Assembly: GCA_946811185.2 (NCBI GenBank)
Contig: OX328099.1
Location: 72,296,714-72,360,713, forward strand
DNA from: Hippopus hippopus
Lineage: Eukaryota; Mollusca; Bivalvia; Cardiida; Cardiidae
Length of the DNA stretch: 64,000 bases
Direction: 5' to 3'
Shown: in pieces, positions 41,105 to 52,748 of the stretch
How the letters are laid out: every line of letters starts with the position of its first letter
Position numbering within the stretch: the first letter of the stretch is position 1
Translations under genes and position numbers: made by a program
Notes under the pieces: generated by a model
Seen by the model: the letters and a program-made list of their open reading frames with translations, nothing else
Told to the model about the DNA's origin: nothing
Database searches by the model: none

Positions 41105-41565
41105 TACATAGAGGATATTTGTTTTTTACGGTGAAAGATCGAAATTTATTTCATCGAATGAACATCATCGGTAATACTTTCACGAGTGGCGCAGCGATCT
41201 TTCACCGAAAAAAAAAACCAAATATTCTATTTATTTCATGTTTTTAACCCTTTCTTAAGGGGGGGACTTAATCAAAATTCAGCACAGTCCTTTTCGATTA
41301 TTCCCCGTGGCGTACCCCCTCCGCATAGCAACGCATTACAATATTACGTCAAGCGCGAGAAATGTAAGGTAAATTACGTCATATTTCCATCTGGTTGTGA
41401 GGCACGCGCATTTTACCTAGGTAACTAGTGCGCGGGAACAACTATTTCCGCCTTCAATTGAAGAGTTAGAATATAAAAATCGGTGTTTTCACTGGTCGTA
41501 ACCATGAAATATCGAAAAATATTTCACCGATATTTCTCGATAACCCACTGGAAAGCATGAAATAA
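41105..41565. repeat. HP-F element
   Basis: TTTTTTACGGTGAAAGATCG, CCCGTGGCGTACCCCCTCCG, GACTTAATCAAAATTCAGCA and GGTCGTAACCATGAAATATC in family order. Confidence 0.7.
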
Positions 41566-41844
41566 AATTAGATATAGTACGAAGATACCGATTCAAATTA
41601 TGGACCAAACTAATTGCTAACATAAACCCCTCATCAAGTTTACTAAAAAGCAATAGATCGCGTATTTATAATGATAAAAACAAAACAACCAGAGAGACTG
41701 ATGATTATGAACATGTCGCAAAGGCTTTATAACAAATATATATTTATTTGTTTATTTCAAGAAGGGGGGGTGTTTATTTCCTATTCTAGAGGCCCCTTTC
41801 TCAATCTGTGTAAGGAATTTTACATTCTAAGAATGAAATTAATA

Positions 41845-42047
41845 CAGTCGAGCCGCGTTAATCCGGGCTCCAAATTTCCGGAAATCTCAAGATCCGGAAA
41901 GAAACATCAGGGAACGAATATTTTCTGTACAAATTTTACTTTTTATTCCGGAAATCTGTGTTCCGGAACCGGAACGGAAATATCGGGAACGAAGGGTTAA
42001 AAAACAATGTAACTCTTATCAGATAAACCGGACGTGGCCTGACTGTG
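41845..42047. mobile_element. Pogo/Tigger-like MITE
   Basis: It begins TA then CAGTCGAGCCGCGTTAATCC and ends GATAAACCGGACGTGGCCTGACTG, an inverted repeat typical of pogo/Tigger ends. Inside are several TTCCGGAAATC motifs. A third related end lies at 43885-43979 (TTATCCGGAAACACCC, GATAAACGAGGTTCGACTG then TA). Confidence 0.55.
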
Positions 42048-42894
42048 TATCACATAATTTCCCCGGTACGTGATTTTGGACTGGTCCATAGTATGCATTT
42101 GTAACACGAGTACCAGTCTAGTATCAATTTATTTCAGGTGGTTTTCACACATTTGAAAACAAACGTCTTAATTAGATGTTGTTTGGGAAAAGTGTTAATA
42201 GACATACACGTGCCATCGTTAAGTGTCAGTTTGACAGATTATCAATACCTTTTCAGATCAAAGATCAGACCAAATATTCTGTCTACAGACTGATCTTGAT
42301 CTACACAGGCCGCATATAAGCAACTTATGTTTTGAAAGGTTCTTGAATGGCTTAATCTTTTCTGGCTCTTTGATGCTATACAAGCAATTTCTCCTTTTTT
42401 CGTCATGTTTTCAAAGGTCACCTTCTGCAGAAGTGTGAAACTCTGACTGTGAGGGAAATGGCTTAAGTCGTAACTGTGTTCTCCCTCTTAGAAAAATAGA
42501 TCTAAAATAAAATAAAAAAATAAGCAACCTCGTATTCCTTTTCTTTATTTATCAGTAATCCATTTATATTTAACACCAAAGCATTAATTATCGTATGAAT
42601 GTTTTTTTTTGTTTTGGCTGCGAGCGATTTTTATATGAAAACAGCCAAACTTTTTTTTCTGCCGACTACACAAAACACGTGACATGACAGTCCAGGTGTT
42701 CAAGTAACAACCTTTACTAGATGCAAAAAAGCATTAGCAGCTAATGTAAAGAAGGCATGATATTAGCTTATTGTGTGGTCATTTTGTATTCACTGGCAGT
42801 CTGCTTGTGGCAGGGTGTAAATTTCTTCGAGCAAAACAGTTGTAAATATGTACAACAAACGCTTGCACTACAACCCTCTCGCTTCGAATGATTT

Positions 42895-43160
42895 GCACAT
42901 TACATCAGACCCATGATTCTAATTTTAACTTTTTACCGCATGACAAAAAGAGAAATGACTGGTCTAAATGCAAAGTATTTGCAGAAGACAATTTAAATTT
43001 AGTTAAAATGACAGAATTTGTCTTTAATTGCGTAGAAACCATTATTGGAAAAGGAGAAAATGCTGGTTACCATCACTTTCTCCATTTCCAACAATGTTTT
43101 TGAAAGGTCTTTTCCTCAGGGTCTTTAAAACTAGACATTGTGTGGTAAAGGGTTATCACT
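42895..43160. repeat. HP-B hairpin MITE
   Basis: GCAAAGTATTTGCAGAAGAC, GAAAATGCTGGTTACCATCA, CATTGTGTGGTAAAGGGTTA. ORFs at 42888 and 43028 are read through it. Confidence 0.7.
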
Positions 43161-43234
43161 TGTGTTCCCGCAACAGGCGTGAAATCGTTGACAGATGGCT
43201 TGTTTTACATTTTTGGTTATTCAAAATTACTCTG

Positions 43235-43320
43235 CCGATTGCAAGATGGCGGACGGTGTGGATAGACATCAGACTAAACAGAACGCGCTGTCTGATCTTG
43301 GATCTACACCATCCACAGCT
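43235..43320. repeat. HP-A hairpin remnant
   Basis: GGACGGTGTGGATAGACATC and CTGATCTTGGATCTACACC are the two arms; the outer parts of the element are absent. Confidence 0.55.
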
Positions 43321-43884
43321 GAACTATGACTTAACTCGTATCGGAAAGCAACTTCTTGTGGGCCAAAAGTGGTAAGAAAATACTTAAAACGTGTAGATTA
43401 TTTCAAAACTGAAAACACGCCGATCTGTTGATCAGCTACAGTTATGATCCCGTCACCGGTTGTAAAAATAGAACAAAATTTTGTCGGATATTACCCTTAT
43501 TATTTCGGACACACATTCCATACAAGTCTCTCGAAATTGAAAAATCAACAGTAATACTATTATAAAAAAAAGAAACAATTGTACTTGTGTTTCGCGCCCC
43601 CCCCCCCCCCCCATTTTCGTGGCGTTTTTAAAAGTCATGATGTGCCGAGCTTTACAAGCTCACCCGTTTGTACAAAAGGTATTATACATGTACATGTGTA
43701 TGCAATAAGGTATAAGGGGAAATTTGTGTACAAAAACACATTAAAAAAAATGGCAAGATGCAAATTTATCGTATGTTATTCTATTACATATCTGAACAAT
43801 CGTAGGAAAAATACATACAAGTGCTTGTGTAAATCATACGCTATTGTAAATCCTACGATGCACAGTGTCCCTTATCAACATGGA

Positions 43885-43979
43885 AGTTGTGGCGATCCCA
43901 GTTCAATGGTCCGGAAATACGGCTTATCCGGAAACACCCGTAGGCAACAGAAGCGTCCGGATAAACGAGGTTCGACTGT
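43885..43979. mobile_element. Pogo/Tigger-like terminal fragment
   Basis: AATGGTCCGGAAATACGGCT, TTATCCGGAAACACCCGTAG and CCGGATAAACGAGGTTCGACTG followed by TA. It could be the far end of a 2.1-kb element starting at 41845, or a separate solo fragment. Confidence 0.5.
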
Positions 43980-43999
43980 ATACAGTATAGTGCCTTAAT

Positions 44000-44645
44000 T
44001 CTTAGAGAAGAACTGTTTTCAACTCTATATGAGGAAATACTACTTCAGCATTGCAAGGACCGATAGCTTCTGTCGTTTTTTTTTTTAAATGGGTCATGCG
44101 GATGGGTCATACAGACAGATAGATGGACGGACAGACAGATAGACAGACCTACAGACAGACAGAGACACAGGGAGAGAAGATGAAGACAGAAAAAAAAATG
44201 CTGAGTAATTCGGTCTGAATCAACCCCACACCATGAAGAAATAAAAAAGATAATAATACCTCAAAACTGTAATGATACCAATTAGACCAATCAATTATAA
44301 AAGGAAATATGAGATCAGTATCTACACCTGTTTACACGATTGTTTAAAGTTTTAATCCTATTCACTCGCGGGTTTATAAAACACATATATCTGAATTCCT
44401 AAATTCGTAAGAGGTTAATCTTCAACGGCTTAATTTTTAATTTAACCGTTTACTCCATATTTATGTAAAACTGCACTCATGCAGCACACCCGGATGTTGA
44501 TACATCGTTAATAAAGAAGTTAAACACAATGAGCTATTTCTTCATTTATGATAATGTTCTTTTAAAATGGATTCTTAATGGCAGTCTTTAGATTGATAAT
44601 TCATGTACTTTTGTTTCGTTTTTGTTTTGTTTGTTTTGCCTTTTT
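44000..44645. other. Intergenic stretch with GACA-type microsatellite
   Basis: ATAGATGGACGGACAGACAG and related tetranucleotides occupy about 44110-44175. The rest is AT-rich with no recognised feature. Confidence 0.5.
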
Positions 44646-44649
44646 TATA

Positions 44650-44905
44650 CAATATGAGCCATGCTCTAGGAAAAGGGGCTTCATACCGCTCCATGATGTA
44701 TTTTACCAAGCAAGTCATCACATAAAAATGTCTGTATAAAATACATATTTATATAACAACTGGCTGAATAATGTGGTAGAATGGTCCTTAAACATACACA
44801 AAATTTACCAAAGCAAAAAAGTTTCGAACCAGGTCAGTCTGCGCGAATTGCGCAGACTGACCTGAGTCGATACTTTTTGCAGATGCACTAAGCAGAGGAA
44901 GGCTC
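44650..44905. repeat. HP-H repeat with hairpin
   Basis: ATATGAGCCATGCTCTAGGA, then hairpin AGGTCAGTCTGCGCGAATTG with its inverse CGCAGACTGACCT, then ACTTTTTGCAGATGCACTA. Confidence 0.7.
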
Positions 44906-45330
44906 AATTATGCATTACTTTGAACAGACCTGATTTTAAATTACAGGGTTTTTTTTCTTCATATGTTTGTTTTTTTCTTGATATGATATATTTTTTTTTT
45001 TTTTGAAATTCAAGGGTACTGTATAAGCTACAAGGATAATCCCATAGTTTATAAAGCTGCCTTCGACACTATCCTCTGAAGACATATTTTCCGTTTTACA
45101 AAAGTCCACTTTTAAAAACATTATGACAAAAGGAGACGTTGCTCCTGACGAGCAATTTATCCTTCATCTTTATCAATGTATTGAACTTCATCGTTTTGAT
45201 TATTCAGGGCCAAAGGTTAGGATAGTTTTATGGAATTGAAAAAGCATATTGTAGACTTGCCTTTTTCGGTTCGTCGGCTACACGAATAGGGATTTTCCCT
45301 AATCTTTTAATCTTTGTTTTTAAACACGTG

Positions 45331-45331
<1 letters not shown>

Positions 45332-45374
<43 letters not shown>
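45332..45374. repeat. (AC)n microsatellite
   Basis: About 21 uninterrupted AC repeats. Confidence 0.97.
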
Positions 45375-45377
<3 letters not shown>

Positions 45378-45689
45378 CTATTGGGATTTCTGCATTATGA
45401 AGGGAGCCCGGGAAAACGGGGTCTGAAGTCACCAACCTTTCTTAGTATCATTCTTTTTCTTATTCTCAAAAATTTTCTAAATCTGAAAGTAACACAAACG
45501 GTTTAGCCAATCAGAAGTTGTGTAACTTCTAAACCAAGACAGAGTGAAATTAAGAATGGTTGGTGAATACAAACAAAGAATAAACAAAGAATCATGGCGA
45601 AATAGAAAACGCACACCGGTGTCTTGAAGTAAAAGTTCAAGATGAGAATCAAGACTGCTTCCTAAATATGGACATTTTTTTCCAATGAA

Positions 45690-46115
45690 AGCATAAAATG
45701 AGCCTTTATTTCATGCTTTCCGGTAGGATATCGAGAAATAGCAGTGAAAATATTTTTCGATATTACACGGGTACGACCAGTGAAAATACCGATTTTCATG
45801 TTCTTGTTGCCTAGGTAAATTGCGCGTGCCTCACAACCAGATGGAAATATGACGTCATTTACCTTACATTTCTCGCGCTTGACGTAATATTGTAATGCGT
45901 TGCTATGCGGGAGGTGTACGCCACGGGGAATAACGGAAAAGAACTGTACTGGATTTTGATAAAGCTCCCCCCAGAAAGGGTTAAAAGCATGAAATAAATA
46001 GAATATTTGTTTTTTTACGGTGAAAGATCGAAATTTATTTCGTGAAAATATTACCGATGGTGTTCACTCGATGAAATAAATTTCGATCTTTCACCGAAAA
46101 AAACAAATATCCTCT
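45690..46115 (-). repeat. HP-F element
   Basis: TTTCATGCTTTCCGGTAGGA, ATTACACGGGTACGACCAGT, GGAGGTGTACGCCACGGGGA and TTTCGATCTTTCACCG on the opposite strand to 41105-41565. Confidence 0.7.
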
Positions 46116-46129
46116 ATATATTCCTAACT

Positions 46130-46345
46130 CTGTACCACACGCCAAAATTTTGGACTTGTTCAAATTGAAAGTATTTGCAGACGATAACTTTATTGTGACT
46201 AAAATGATATTTTCTAGCGTCAGGGTGTGGAAAATAGGACAAAATGCCGGTTACCAGCCAGCATTTTGTCTTTTTTTCTCAGTGTTTTAAAAAACTTTTT
46301 CTCTTGGGGTCGATAAAAACTCGGGATCGCTCGATAATGGGTTAA
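46130..46345. repeat. HP-B hairpin MITE
   Basis: TTTTGGACTTGTTCAAATTG, AAATGCCGGTTACCAGCCAG, AAAAACTCGGGATCGCTCG. Confidence 0.68.
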
Positions 46346-46391
46346 CTCTCTGGCAGACGATAAAATCTAGGGACTCATCCATGCATATTGA

Positions 46392-46660
46392 AAGCAGCCT
46401 AGCCCTGGTAGCTCAGTCGGTAGCGCACAGGACTCATGAACAGTAGGGGGGGGGGTCGCTGGTTCGATCCCTGGCTCGGCCAATTTCTTTCCGAGGATTG
46501 ATGATAGTCATTGCGACAAGATTCATTCCTTTCTTACCGCTGATCATTGTTTAGAAGATGGTTATGTGGACATAACCATCGTCGAGACAATGGTCAGCGG
46601 TGGGAGAGGAATGAATCCTGTCTTGATTGAGCTACCGGGGCTCGGCTCAGGCAAAAGAAC
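46392..46660 (+). mobile_element. tRNA-derived SINE, type S1, rearranged
   Basis: The head is AGCCCTGGTAGCTCAGTCGG with GGTTCGATCCCTGGCTCGGC, then TTTCTTTCCGAGGATTGATG. At about 46570 the sequence turns into an inverted partial copy (ATAACCATCGTCGAGACAAT ... GAGCTACCGGGGCTCGG), so two head segments face each other. A G-run interrupts the head. Confidence 0.75.
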
Positions 46661-47098
46661 GGTACGCATTGTGACATAGAACAAAAGCGCACTTTAGCAG
46701 GTGGACCGGGCTCCAACAGTAATTTTGCGGGCATATTTTTTTTTTTGAGGTGAAAAGACGAACAAGCGCAATTATGACAAGAAGAGGGTTTCGTCCATGA
46801 AAAATAATCCACTATGATAGAAAACATTAAAAAAAAAACAATTATGAAATGTCTTTTTTGGGGAAAAACATAGTACTTACTATATTCATCTTTATTTAGA
46901 TTCCAAACCACATCTCCAGTATTATATAAATACTAAATTACATGCTTTATGTATGTATGTATGCCGTTTAAGATTTGTAATAGTAGAAAAAAATAATAAA
47001 ACAATAGGAATAGTGGGTCAATTAGTGTGTTTACCTTTTCTCTTTGAGAAACAGTTTATGTGATCTCAGAAAAAATTTAAATTATTATAGATCAGGAT

Positions 47099-47306
47099 TA
47101 ACCCTTGGACTGCTAAGCGCGACTAATTGACCTTTTGCGGACAGTGTAGATCAAGATCAGACTGCACAGAACGTGCAGTCTGATCTTGGATCCACACTGT
47201 CCGATAAGGAAATATTTTTCTTCAAAAATAAGATTGAAATACTAGTAGTAGTATTCGGGTTTTTACTATCCGCTTGAAAATTCCGTGCATGTTATCTAGC
47301 AGATTA
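47099..47306 (+). repeat. HP-A hairpin MITE, well preserved
   Basis: TTAACCCTTGGACTGCTAAG start, GTGTAGATCAAGATCAGACT arm with inverse AGTCTGATCTTGGATCCACAC, TATCTAGCAGATTAAG end. Confidence 0.82.
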
Positions 47307-47598
47307 AGTACTAAACAGTAAATATCGTTTCTTTGTCTTTAGTTTAAACATATTTATTATACATCGATTGAGAAAAAAGTTCTTACAATTTATACTAATC
47401 TCTCTCGATTCTGTTTCCTGGGAACTATACTACCGGTAGTACTTGTGCCGAATGTGTAGGCCAGTGAAACATCCCAAAGTTTACACCGGCTCCTAGGTAT
47501 CGAACTCGGGACCGTTTGTCTTTACGATGAAGCTCAAGAAAAACAATTCGATTTGGATGAACCAGTAGAAATTTTGCATTTTCTCTCAAATGAACATT

Positions 47599-47806
47599 TT
47601 AACCCTAAACCTGCTGAGTAAATTACATAAAACTTTTAAGTCGATAGTAAAAACCAGACTGTTGCTTTTTTTCAAAGTTATTCTTTGGTGAAAAAAAATC
47701 TCGGACAGTGCAGATCCAAGATCAGACTGCACGTTTTGTGCAGTCTGATCTTGATCTACACTGTCCGCAAAAGGTCCTTGAGTCTGGCTTAGCAGCCTAA
47801 GGGTTC
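47599..47806 (-). repeat. HP-A hairpin MITE, inverted
   Basis: The reverse orientation of 47099-47306, about 290 bp away; TTAACCCTAAACCTGCTGAG and GGCTTAGCAGCCTAAGGGTT are the ends. Confidence 0.82.
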
Positions 47807-47984
47807 AAAAAAAGCTTTAGAATGCTCACATAATGAAGGAACTATGTACATGTATGTATCATGTTCTTTGAATGAACACAAGTTTGTGTAATGTGTCACG
47901 GAGCATAACGGGGTAAAATTTCCACATTAGTTTATTAATGAACAAAACAATTGTCAAATAATACGTTTTAAGCATTTGTAGGTA

Positions 47985-48275
47985 TAAGACGACATTATTT
48001 GAATATTATTTCAATCATGCTCTTTGAAATGGGGGCTTAATGCATGTGCAAAAAAGTATCGACCCATGTCAGCCTGCGCAGTCCTTGCAGGCTGACATAG
48101 GTCGATATTTTTTGCTTTGAATGATTTTCTGCTTGTCAAAGGACCAGTCTACCTCATGATTCAGGCGGTTGTAAGATAAACTGGATTTTTGGAACCACAA
48201 ACATATGAGGACTTGCATGGTTTCATGCATCGCGGAGATCAGTTGAGCCCCTTTTTTTTTCAGAGATTGGCAATT
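47985..48275. repeat. HP-H repeat with hairpin
   Basis: GGGGGCTTAATGCATGTGCA, hairpin ATGTCAGCCTGCGCAGTCCT / AGGCTGACAT, and GTCAAAGGACCAGTCTACCT. Confidence 0.7.
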
Positions 48276-48461
48276 TTTCATTTGCTGACAGTGTAGATCC
48301 AAGTTCAAACCGCACATAATCTACAGTCTGGTGGTTGGCTCTACACTGATTGACTGATTTTCCTATTATCGTTGAAACCGGTTACCAATATGGGTGACAC
48401 CCCCCCTGTTAAGGCTGTTAGTATTGTTACGGGGGATAGTGCAGATACAGGACGAAACCCA

Positions 48462-48640
48462 TCCTTAGTTACGCCTGGTTCTTTAATGTGTTCGGTGTAT
48501 AACACCGTCACACGGGACCTCGGTTTAACGTCTCATCCGAAATACTGTCCCAAACCCGAGACCCAGGTGGCCCGGGACATGACGTTTACGAGTCCTACGC
48601 AGTACCACTTGAGCTATTCGGGCTGGTCTTGGATCTACAC
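48462..48640 (-). mobile_element. tRNA-derived SINE, type S3
   Basis: On -: GACCAGCCCGAATAGCTCAAGTGG head, GTTTGGGACAGTATTTCGGA, ATGAGACGTTAAACCGAGGT, GTTATACACCGAACACATTA. The B-box region is altered. Confidence 0.65.
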
Positions 48641-49125
48641 TGTTTGACTTCAGTAAAGATATTCTTTGCAATGAAAAAGTGTAGTATTTATGTCTGACCG
48701 AAATGACCTTTTCACTAACGATTTACCATACAACAAAATTTTGAACTTGTCCAAATCCAAAGCATGTGCAGACGACAAATGAAATGTTCCTGAGATGATG
48801 GAAGTTGTCCTGGAGAGACTAGAAAACACTGTGGGAAAAGGAAACATCGGTTCAAATGTTAGTCGTTGGCAGAAAAATAAATTCAAAAACCGGGTAAAAA
48901 GTAACAAAAGATAGAGTGATTTGGCAACTTTTTATCTAGCTTTAAAATTCATTTTTATGCTAGCAACTAACACACCATACAATAGCAGTGTCATCTTCAC
49001 AATAATTGCCATAATTTTAAATGGTATGATTTAAATTTAGATAACTTATAACTAGAATTAATATAACTAATTAATACTAGAACAAAAGTTGCCAAGCATT
49101 GTTAACATTATGGGCAGTAGTGTAC

Positions 49126-49470
49126 CTAAAAGATACATCCTTACAGCTAGAGTGAAAAAATGCTGTTATAACTTGAAAGTGTGTAAAATCGCTCAGCTGA
49201 TAAATCATTAATATATGTGGTGTAAGGGATAGAAAAACACAAAGGAATTATCCTCATTTAAAACCGGAAATGACAACAGAGAATTCTTGGAAGGCCTCCA
49301 ATACATGAAATGCATTTTCTATCCGTCGTAATCTGTGCAATCTTGCAGCCATCAGGGGCAACATTTCGCATGAAGATACAAGAATGTTTATAGTGTCATA
49401 AAATAAGGATGAAATGGGTTAAAAAGTGGCTGAAAACTGCCTGAAAAATGAGTAAAGATGTATCTTTAAA
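49126..49470 (+). repeat. HP-C MITE, first of three in tandem
   Basis: AAAAGATACATCCTTACAGC start and GTAAAGATGTATCTTTAAAG end; inside TTTAAAACCGGAAATGACAA and TATCCGTCGTAATCTGTGCA. Confidence 0.78.
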
Positions 49471-49489
49471 GGTATAAAGCGTTTTTTTT

Positions 49490-50310
49490 TTCCTAAGATA
49501 TATCCATACAGCTAGAGAGAAAAACCGCTGTTATACCCCCATTCCACTAGGCCGCGATCTACGGCGCTCTGTGAGCTCATACAGAGCGCCGTAGATCGCC
49601 TCAGATCGCTGCCGGATTGGTGATTATGAGGACACTCTCGCTCAGATAACAACCAGATGACCGAGTGCTTCTGCATCTCTAATGGTCGCTATCGGATCAC
49701 ATCGGAGCGCGATGACCGGCATACTGGCGAACATTTTCGCTCTTGAGCGATCCGATAGCGCTCTAGTTACGATGTTTACGTTCAAGTTGCGTTTCGATAG
49801 CGATTTAAGCGATTAAGGAGCGATGTGACGGCGTTCTGAACAGATCGCCACGGATCTTTGTGCAAGGGAGTAGACTGATGGCGATCTTGGCGATCCGTTT
49901 AAGATCTGTTAGCGTTCTTGGCGCTCTGCATGGCGATCTACGGCGCTCTGTGAGAGCGCCGTAGATCGCGGCCTAGTGGAATGGGGGTATTAAAACTTAG
50001 AAGTGTGTAGTATTTTCAGCGAAGTAAACATAAATAATATAACCAGTATATATATGTTGTAAGGGATAGAAAAAAACAAGGGATTTGTCCTCATTTAAAA
50101 CCGGAAATGACAACAGAGATTGTTTGAAAGGTCTCCAAAACATGAAATGCATTTTCTATCAATCCTAATCTGTGCAATCTTGCAGCCATGAGGGGCAATA
50201 TTTGGCATGAGGATACAAGAATTATTATAAAGTCATAAAATAAGGATGAAATGGGGTTAAAAAGTGGCTAAAAACTGCCTGAAAAATGAGTAAAGATGTA
50301 TCTTTAAAGT
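49490..50310 (+). repeat. HP-C MITE split by a Harbinger-like insertion
   Basis: The left piece 49490-49533 ends AAACCGCTGTTA. The right piece from 49990 resumes TTAAAACTTAGAAGTGTG and runs to GTAAAGATGTATCTTTAAAG. Removing the insertion and one TTA restores the family order. Confidence 0.8.
49534..49989. mobile_element. Harbinger-like MITE, 456 bp, TTA target duplication
   Basis: The ends are TACCCCCATTCCACTAGGCC and its exact inverse GGCCTAGTGGAATGGGGGTA. The inverted repeat continues inward through GCGATCTACGGCGCTCTGTG. TTA flanks both sides (49531-49533, 49990-49992), as PIF/Harbinger elements make. The interior is GC-rich and full of GCGATC/GATCGC motifs, with no transposase. Confidence 0.85.
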
Positions 50311-50326
50311 TATAAGGGTTTTTTTT

Positions 50327-50682
50327 TTTAAGATATAATCTTACAACGAGAGAGAAAAAATGCTGTTAAAACTTGAAAGTGTGTAGAATGCTCAGCTAAG
50401 TAAACATAGATAAATTACCAGTATATATATGGTGTAAGGGATAGAAAAACACAAGAGATTTTCCTAATTTAAAACCGGAAACGACAATAGCGGTTGCTTG
50501 GAAGGCCTCCAAAACATGAAATGCATTTTCTATCCGTCGTAATCTGTGTAATCTTGCAGCCATCAGGTGCAACATTTGGCATGAAGATACATGATTGATT
50601 ATAATATCATAAAATAAGTATGAAATGGCTTAAAAACTGACTGAAAGCTGCCTGAAAGTGAGTAAAGATGTATCTTTAAATT
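50327..50682 (+). repeat. HP-C MITE, third of three in tandem
   Basis: AAGATATAATCTTACAACGA start; TATCCGTCGTAATCTGTGTA; AGTAAAGATGTATCTTTAAA end. Confidence 0.76.
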
Positions 50683-50780
50683 TAAAATGCGTTTTCTTTT
50701 AATAATAACTGAATTTGTCAAAAGTGTTCCGCATACCTACAAAAAGCACGTGACTGCCCTAAAGATGAAATGTGTATATT

Positions 50781-51385
50781 TACCCTAAAGCTGCTAAGTG
50801 CGACTTAAAGCGCTTTTGCAGACAGTGTAGATCAAGATCAGACTGCACAGAACAGTGCAGTCTGATCTCGAATCTACACTGTCCGATAAGGAGATATTTT
50901 CCCATTTAAAAAAAAACCTTGAAATGGCAATATTTGATTTTTTTGCACTTTTGGCTGGAAAGTTTTACTTAAATTATTTAGCACGTTAACTCCTTCCACC
51001 AGAAGCTCTTGTGGACAGTGTAGATCAAGATCAGACTGCACAGAACGTGCAGTCTGATAACTGATATACACTGTCCAGTGCTATGTTCTAGATTATGACC
51101 GAACTGTCTCTTGATCTTGCAGAGGTACCGTATTTTTAGCCTTTGAGAAAATGCAAATTATCTATTCAACAGAGATAACCCTTAGGCCGCTGCGCGCAAA
51201 TCACTGACCTTTTACGGACAGTGTAGATCAAGATCAGACTGCACAGAACGTGCAGTCTGATCTTGGATCTACTCTGTCCGATAAGGGTAATTTTTCCCCC
51301 AAAAATAATTTTGAAAAAGCAACATTTTGGCTTTTGCTATGGACTTGAAAGTTTCATGTTAGTTTTTCAGCAAGATAAGGGTTAA
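50781..51385 (+). repeat. Three HP-A elements in a row (two full, one core only)
   Basis: 50781-50990 and 51177-51385 have both ends and both arms. 51002-51076 has the hairpin only (GTGTAGATCAAGATCAGACT and its inverse, slightly altered). Confidence 0.8.
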
Positions 51386-51608
51386 CTCTTTACCAAAGGA
51401 CAAGTTTAGACTGGTCCAAATTGAAAGCATTTGCAGACGACAAATAAAGGGTGGCTAAAACGATAATATATGTCATTGATAAGGTAGAAAACTTTGTGGA
51501 AAAAGGAGAAAATGCTGGTGACCAGCATTTTCTCCTTTTCACACAATATTTTCAAAAGTCATCACCATCGGGATCGTTAAAAATCGGGATTGTTAGGTAA
51601 AGAGTTAA
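51386..51608. repeat. HP-B hairpin MITE, well preserved
   Basis: AACTCTTTACCAAAGGACAA, TTGAAAGCATTTGCAGACGA, AAATGCTGGTGACCAGCATTT, GTTAGGTAAAGAGTTAAG. Confidence 0.8.
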
Positions 51609-51723
51609 GATTTGAACTCACGACAAATTAAGCCTCAGGTCGATAGACTTTATGTCACCTCAATAAATGCTTACCTAATGACACCAAACCCCACTCCTGG
51701 TAATACTCAGGTAAAATTTGTTT

Positions 51724-51975
51724 GTTTGTATAGTATTTAAGCCGTCTTCAACGTTATTTCAGCTATATCGCGGCGGCCAGTTCACCTTTCAACATCTTCC
51801 TGAAGTTTGTTTTACCAGTACTTCACACGATATACCTCCAAAGCCACCGGCTGCTTTCCCACGTAACCATCGTCCAAACAATGATCAGCAGTGAGAGAGA
51901 CATGAACGAATCCTGTCGCGATGACTAGATCATCAGTTACCCCGGCTGAAAATGTCAGGGCTAGGGATTCGAACC
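51724..51975 (-). mobile_element. tRNA-derived SINE, type S1, 5'-damaged
   Basis: TATATCGCGGCGGCCAGTTC, CCACCGGCTGCTTTCCCACG and ATGATCAGCAGTGAGAGAGA match the S1 body on -. The tRNA-like head is only partly kept (GATTCGAACCAGGGTCC). Confidence 0.65.
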
Positions 51976-51987
51976 AGGGTCCATATT

Positions 51988-52208
51988 TAACCCTTTACTT
52001 CTTTTAACATCCCTGAGAATGAAAACTTTCGAAAACATTGTAGTAAAACAAGAAAATACAGGTAACCAGTATTTTATCCCTGTCCAACAATATTTAGCAC
52101 CCATTCATTTTCCAAGCTCGTGGTTTTAGCCACATTTGATTTGTCGTATCCTACCAGTATTTCTTTCAAAATGGAAGAGTCTATGAATTTGTAATTTGGT
52201 TAAGAGTA
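51988..52208. repeat. HP-B MITE, degraded
   Basis: CCCTTTACTTCTTTTAACAT, AACCAGTATTTTATCCC and AGTCTATGAATTTGTAATTT keep family order. Confidence 0.6.
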
Positions 52209-52489
52209 TAAGCTTTTGGTTTGGCTATCAATCATTTTATTTCGGTTTTAGTTTTATTTCAAAACTTGTCAACCGATTGGCTGCGAAAAATACGTCTCAT
52301 CCAATCAGATGAATAGTTTTGAGATTTAGAATTTGAATTGAATTTAGAATGGTTACTGAAAACAGTTTCAGGTGGTGATCGACGACTTGTTACTATAAGA
52401 ATAAGTCAAACATTTACAGTTCTGAAGAATTTTGTTTTTCCTTACCAAGCTCAATATAAAAAGATTCGGTTTCGACAAGATATGATAAT

Positions 52490-52748
52490 TGGCCTGCAAC
52501 ACGCTAAAAGGAGCGTTCGGACATTTGCGTAAAGTGTCGTCTCGGATCAGCCTGCGCAGTCCGCGCCGGCTAATCCGAATCGACACTTTCCGTTTTAATG
52601 TAATTTTCTGTTTTGCGCAAGTCTATTGTAGCACAAAATCTAATGTAGTCGTAAAGTGCCGTCTCGGATTAGCCCAGTCCGCGCAGGCTGATCCGAGACG
52701 ACACTTTACGCAAATGTCCGAACGCCCCTTTTCGCGTGTTGCAAGCCA
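52490..52748. mobile_element. HP-E double-hairpin MITE, copy 3, just upstream of tafazzin
   Basis: TGGCCTGCAACACGCTAAAA pairs with TTTTCGCGTGTTGCAAGCCA, with the same internal hairpins as copies 1 and 2. It ends 188 bp before the tafazzin start codon, so it may lie within the promoter region. Confidence 0.85.
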
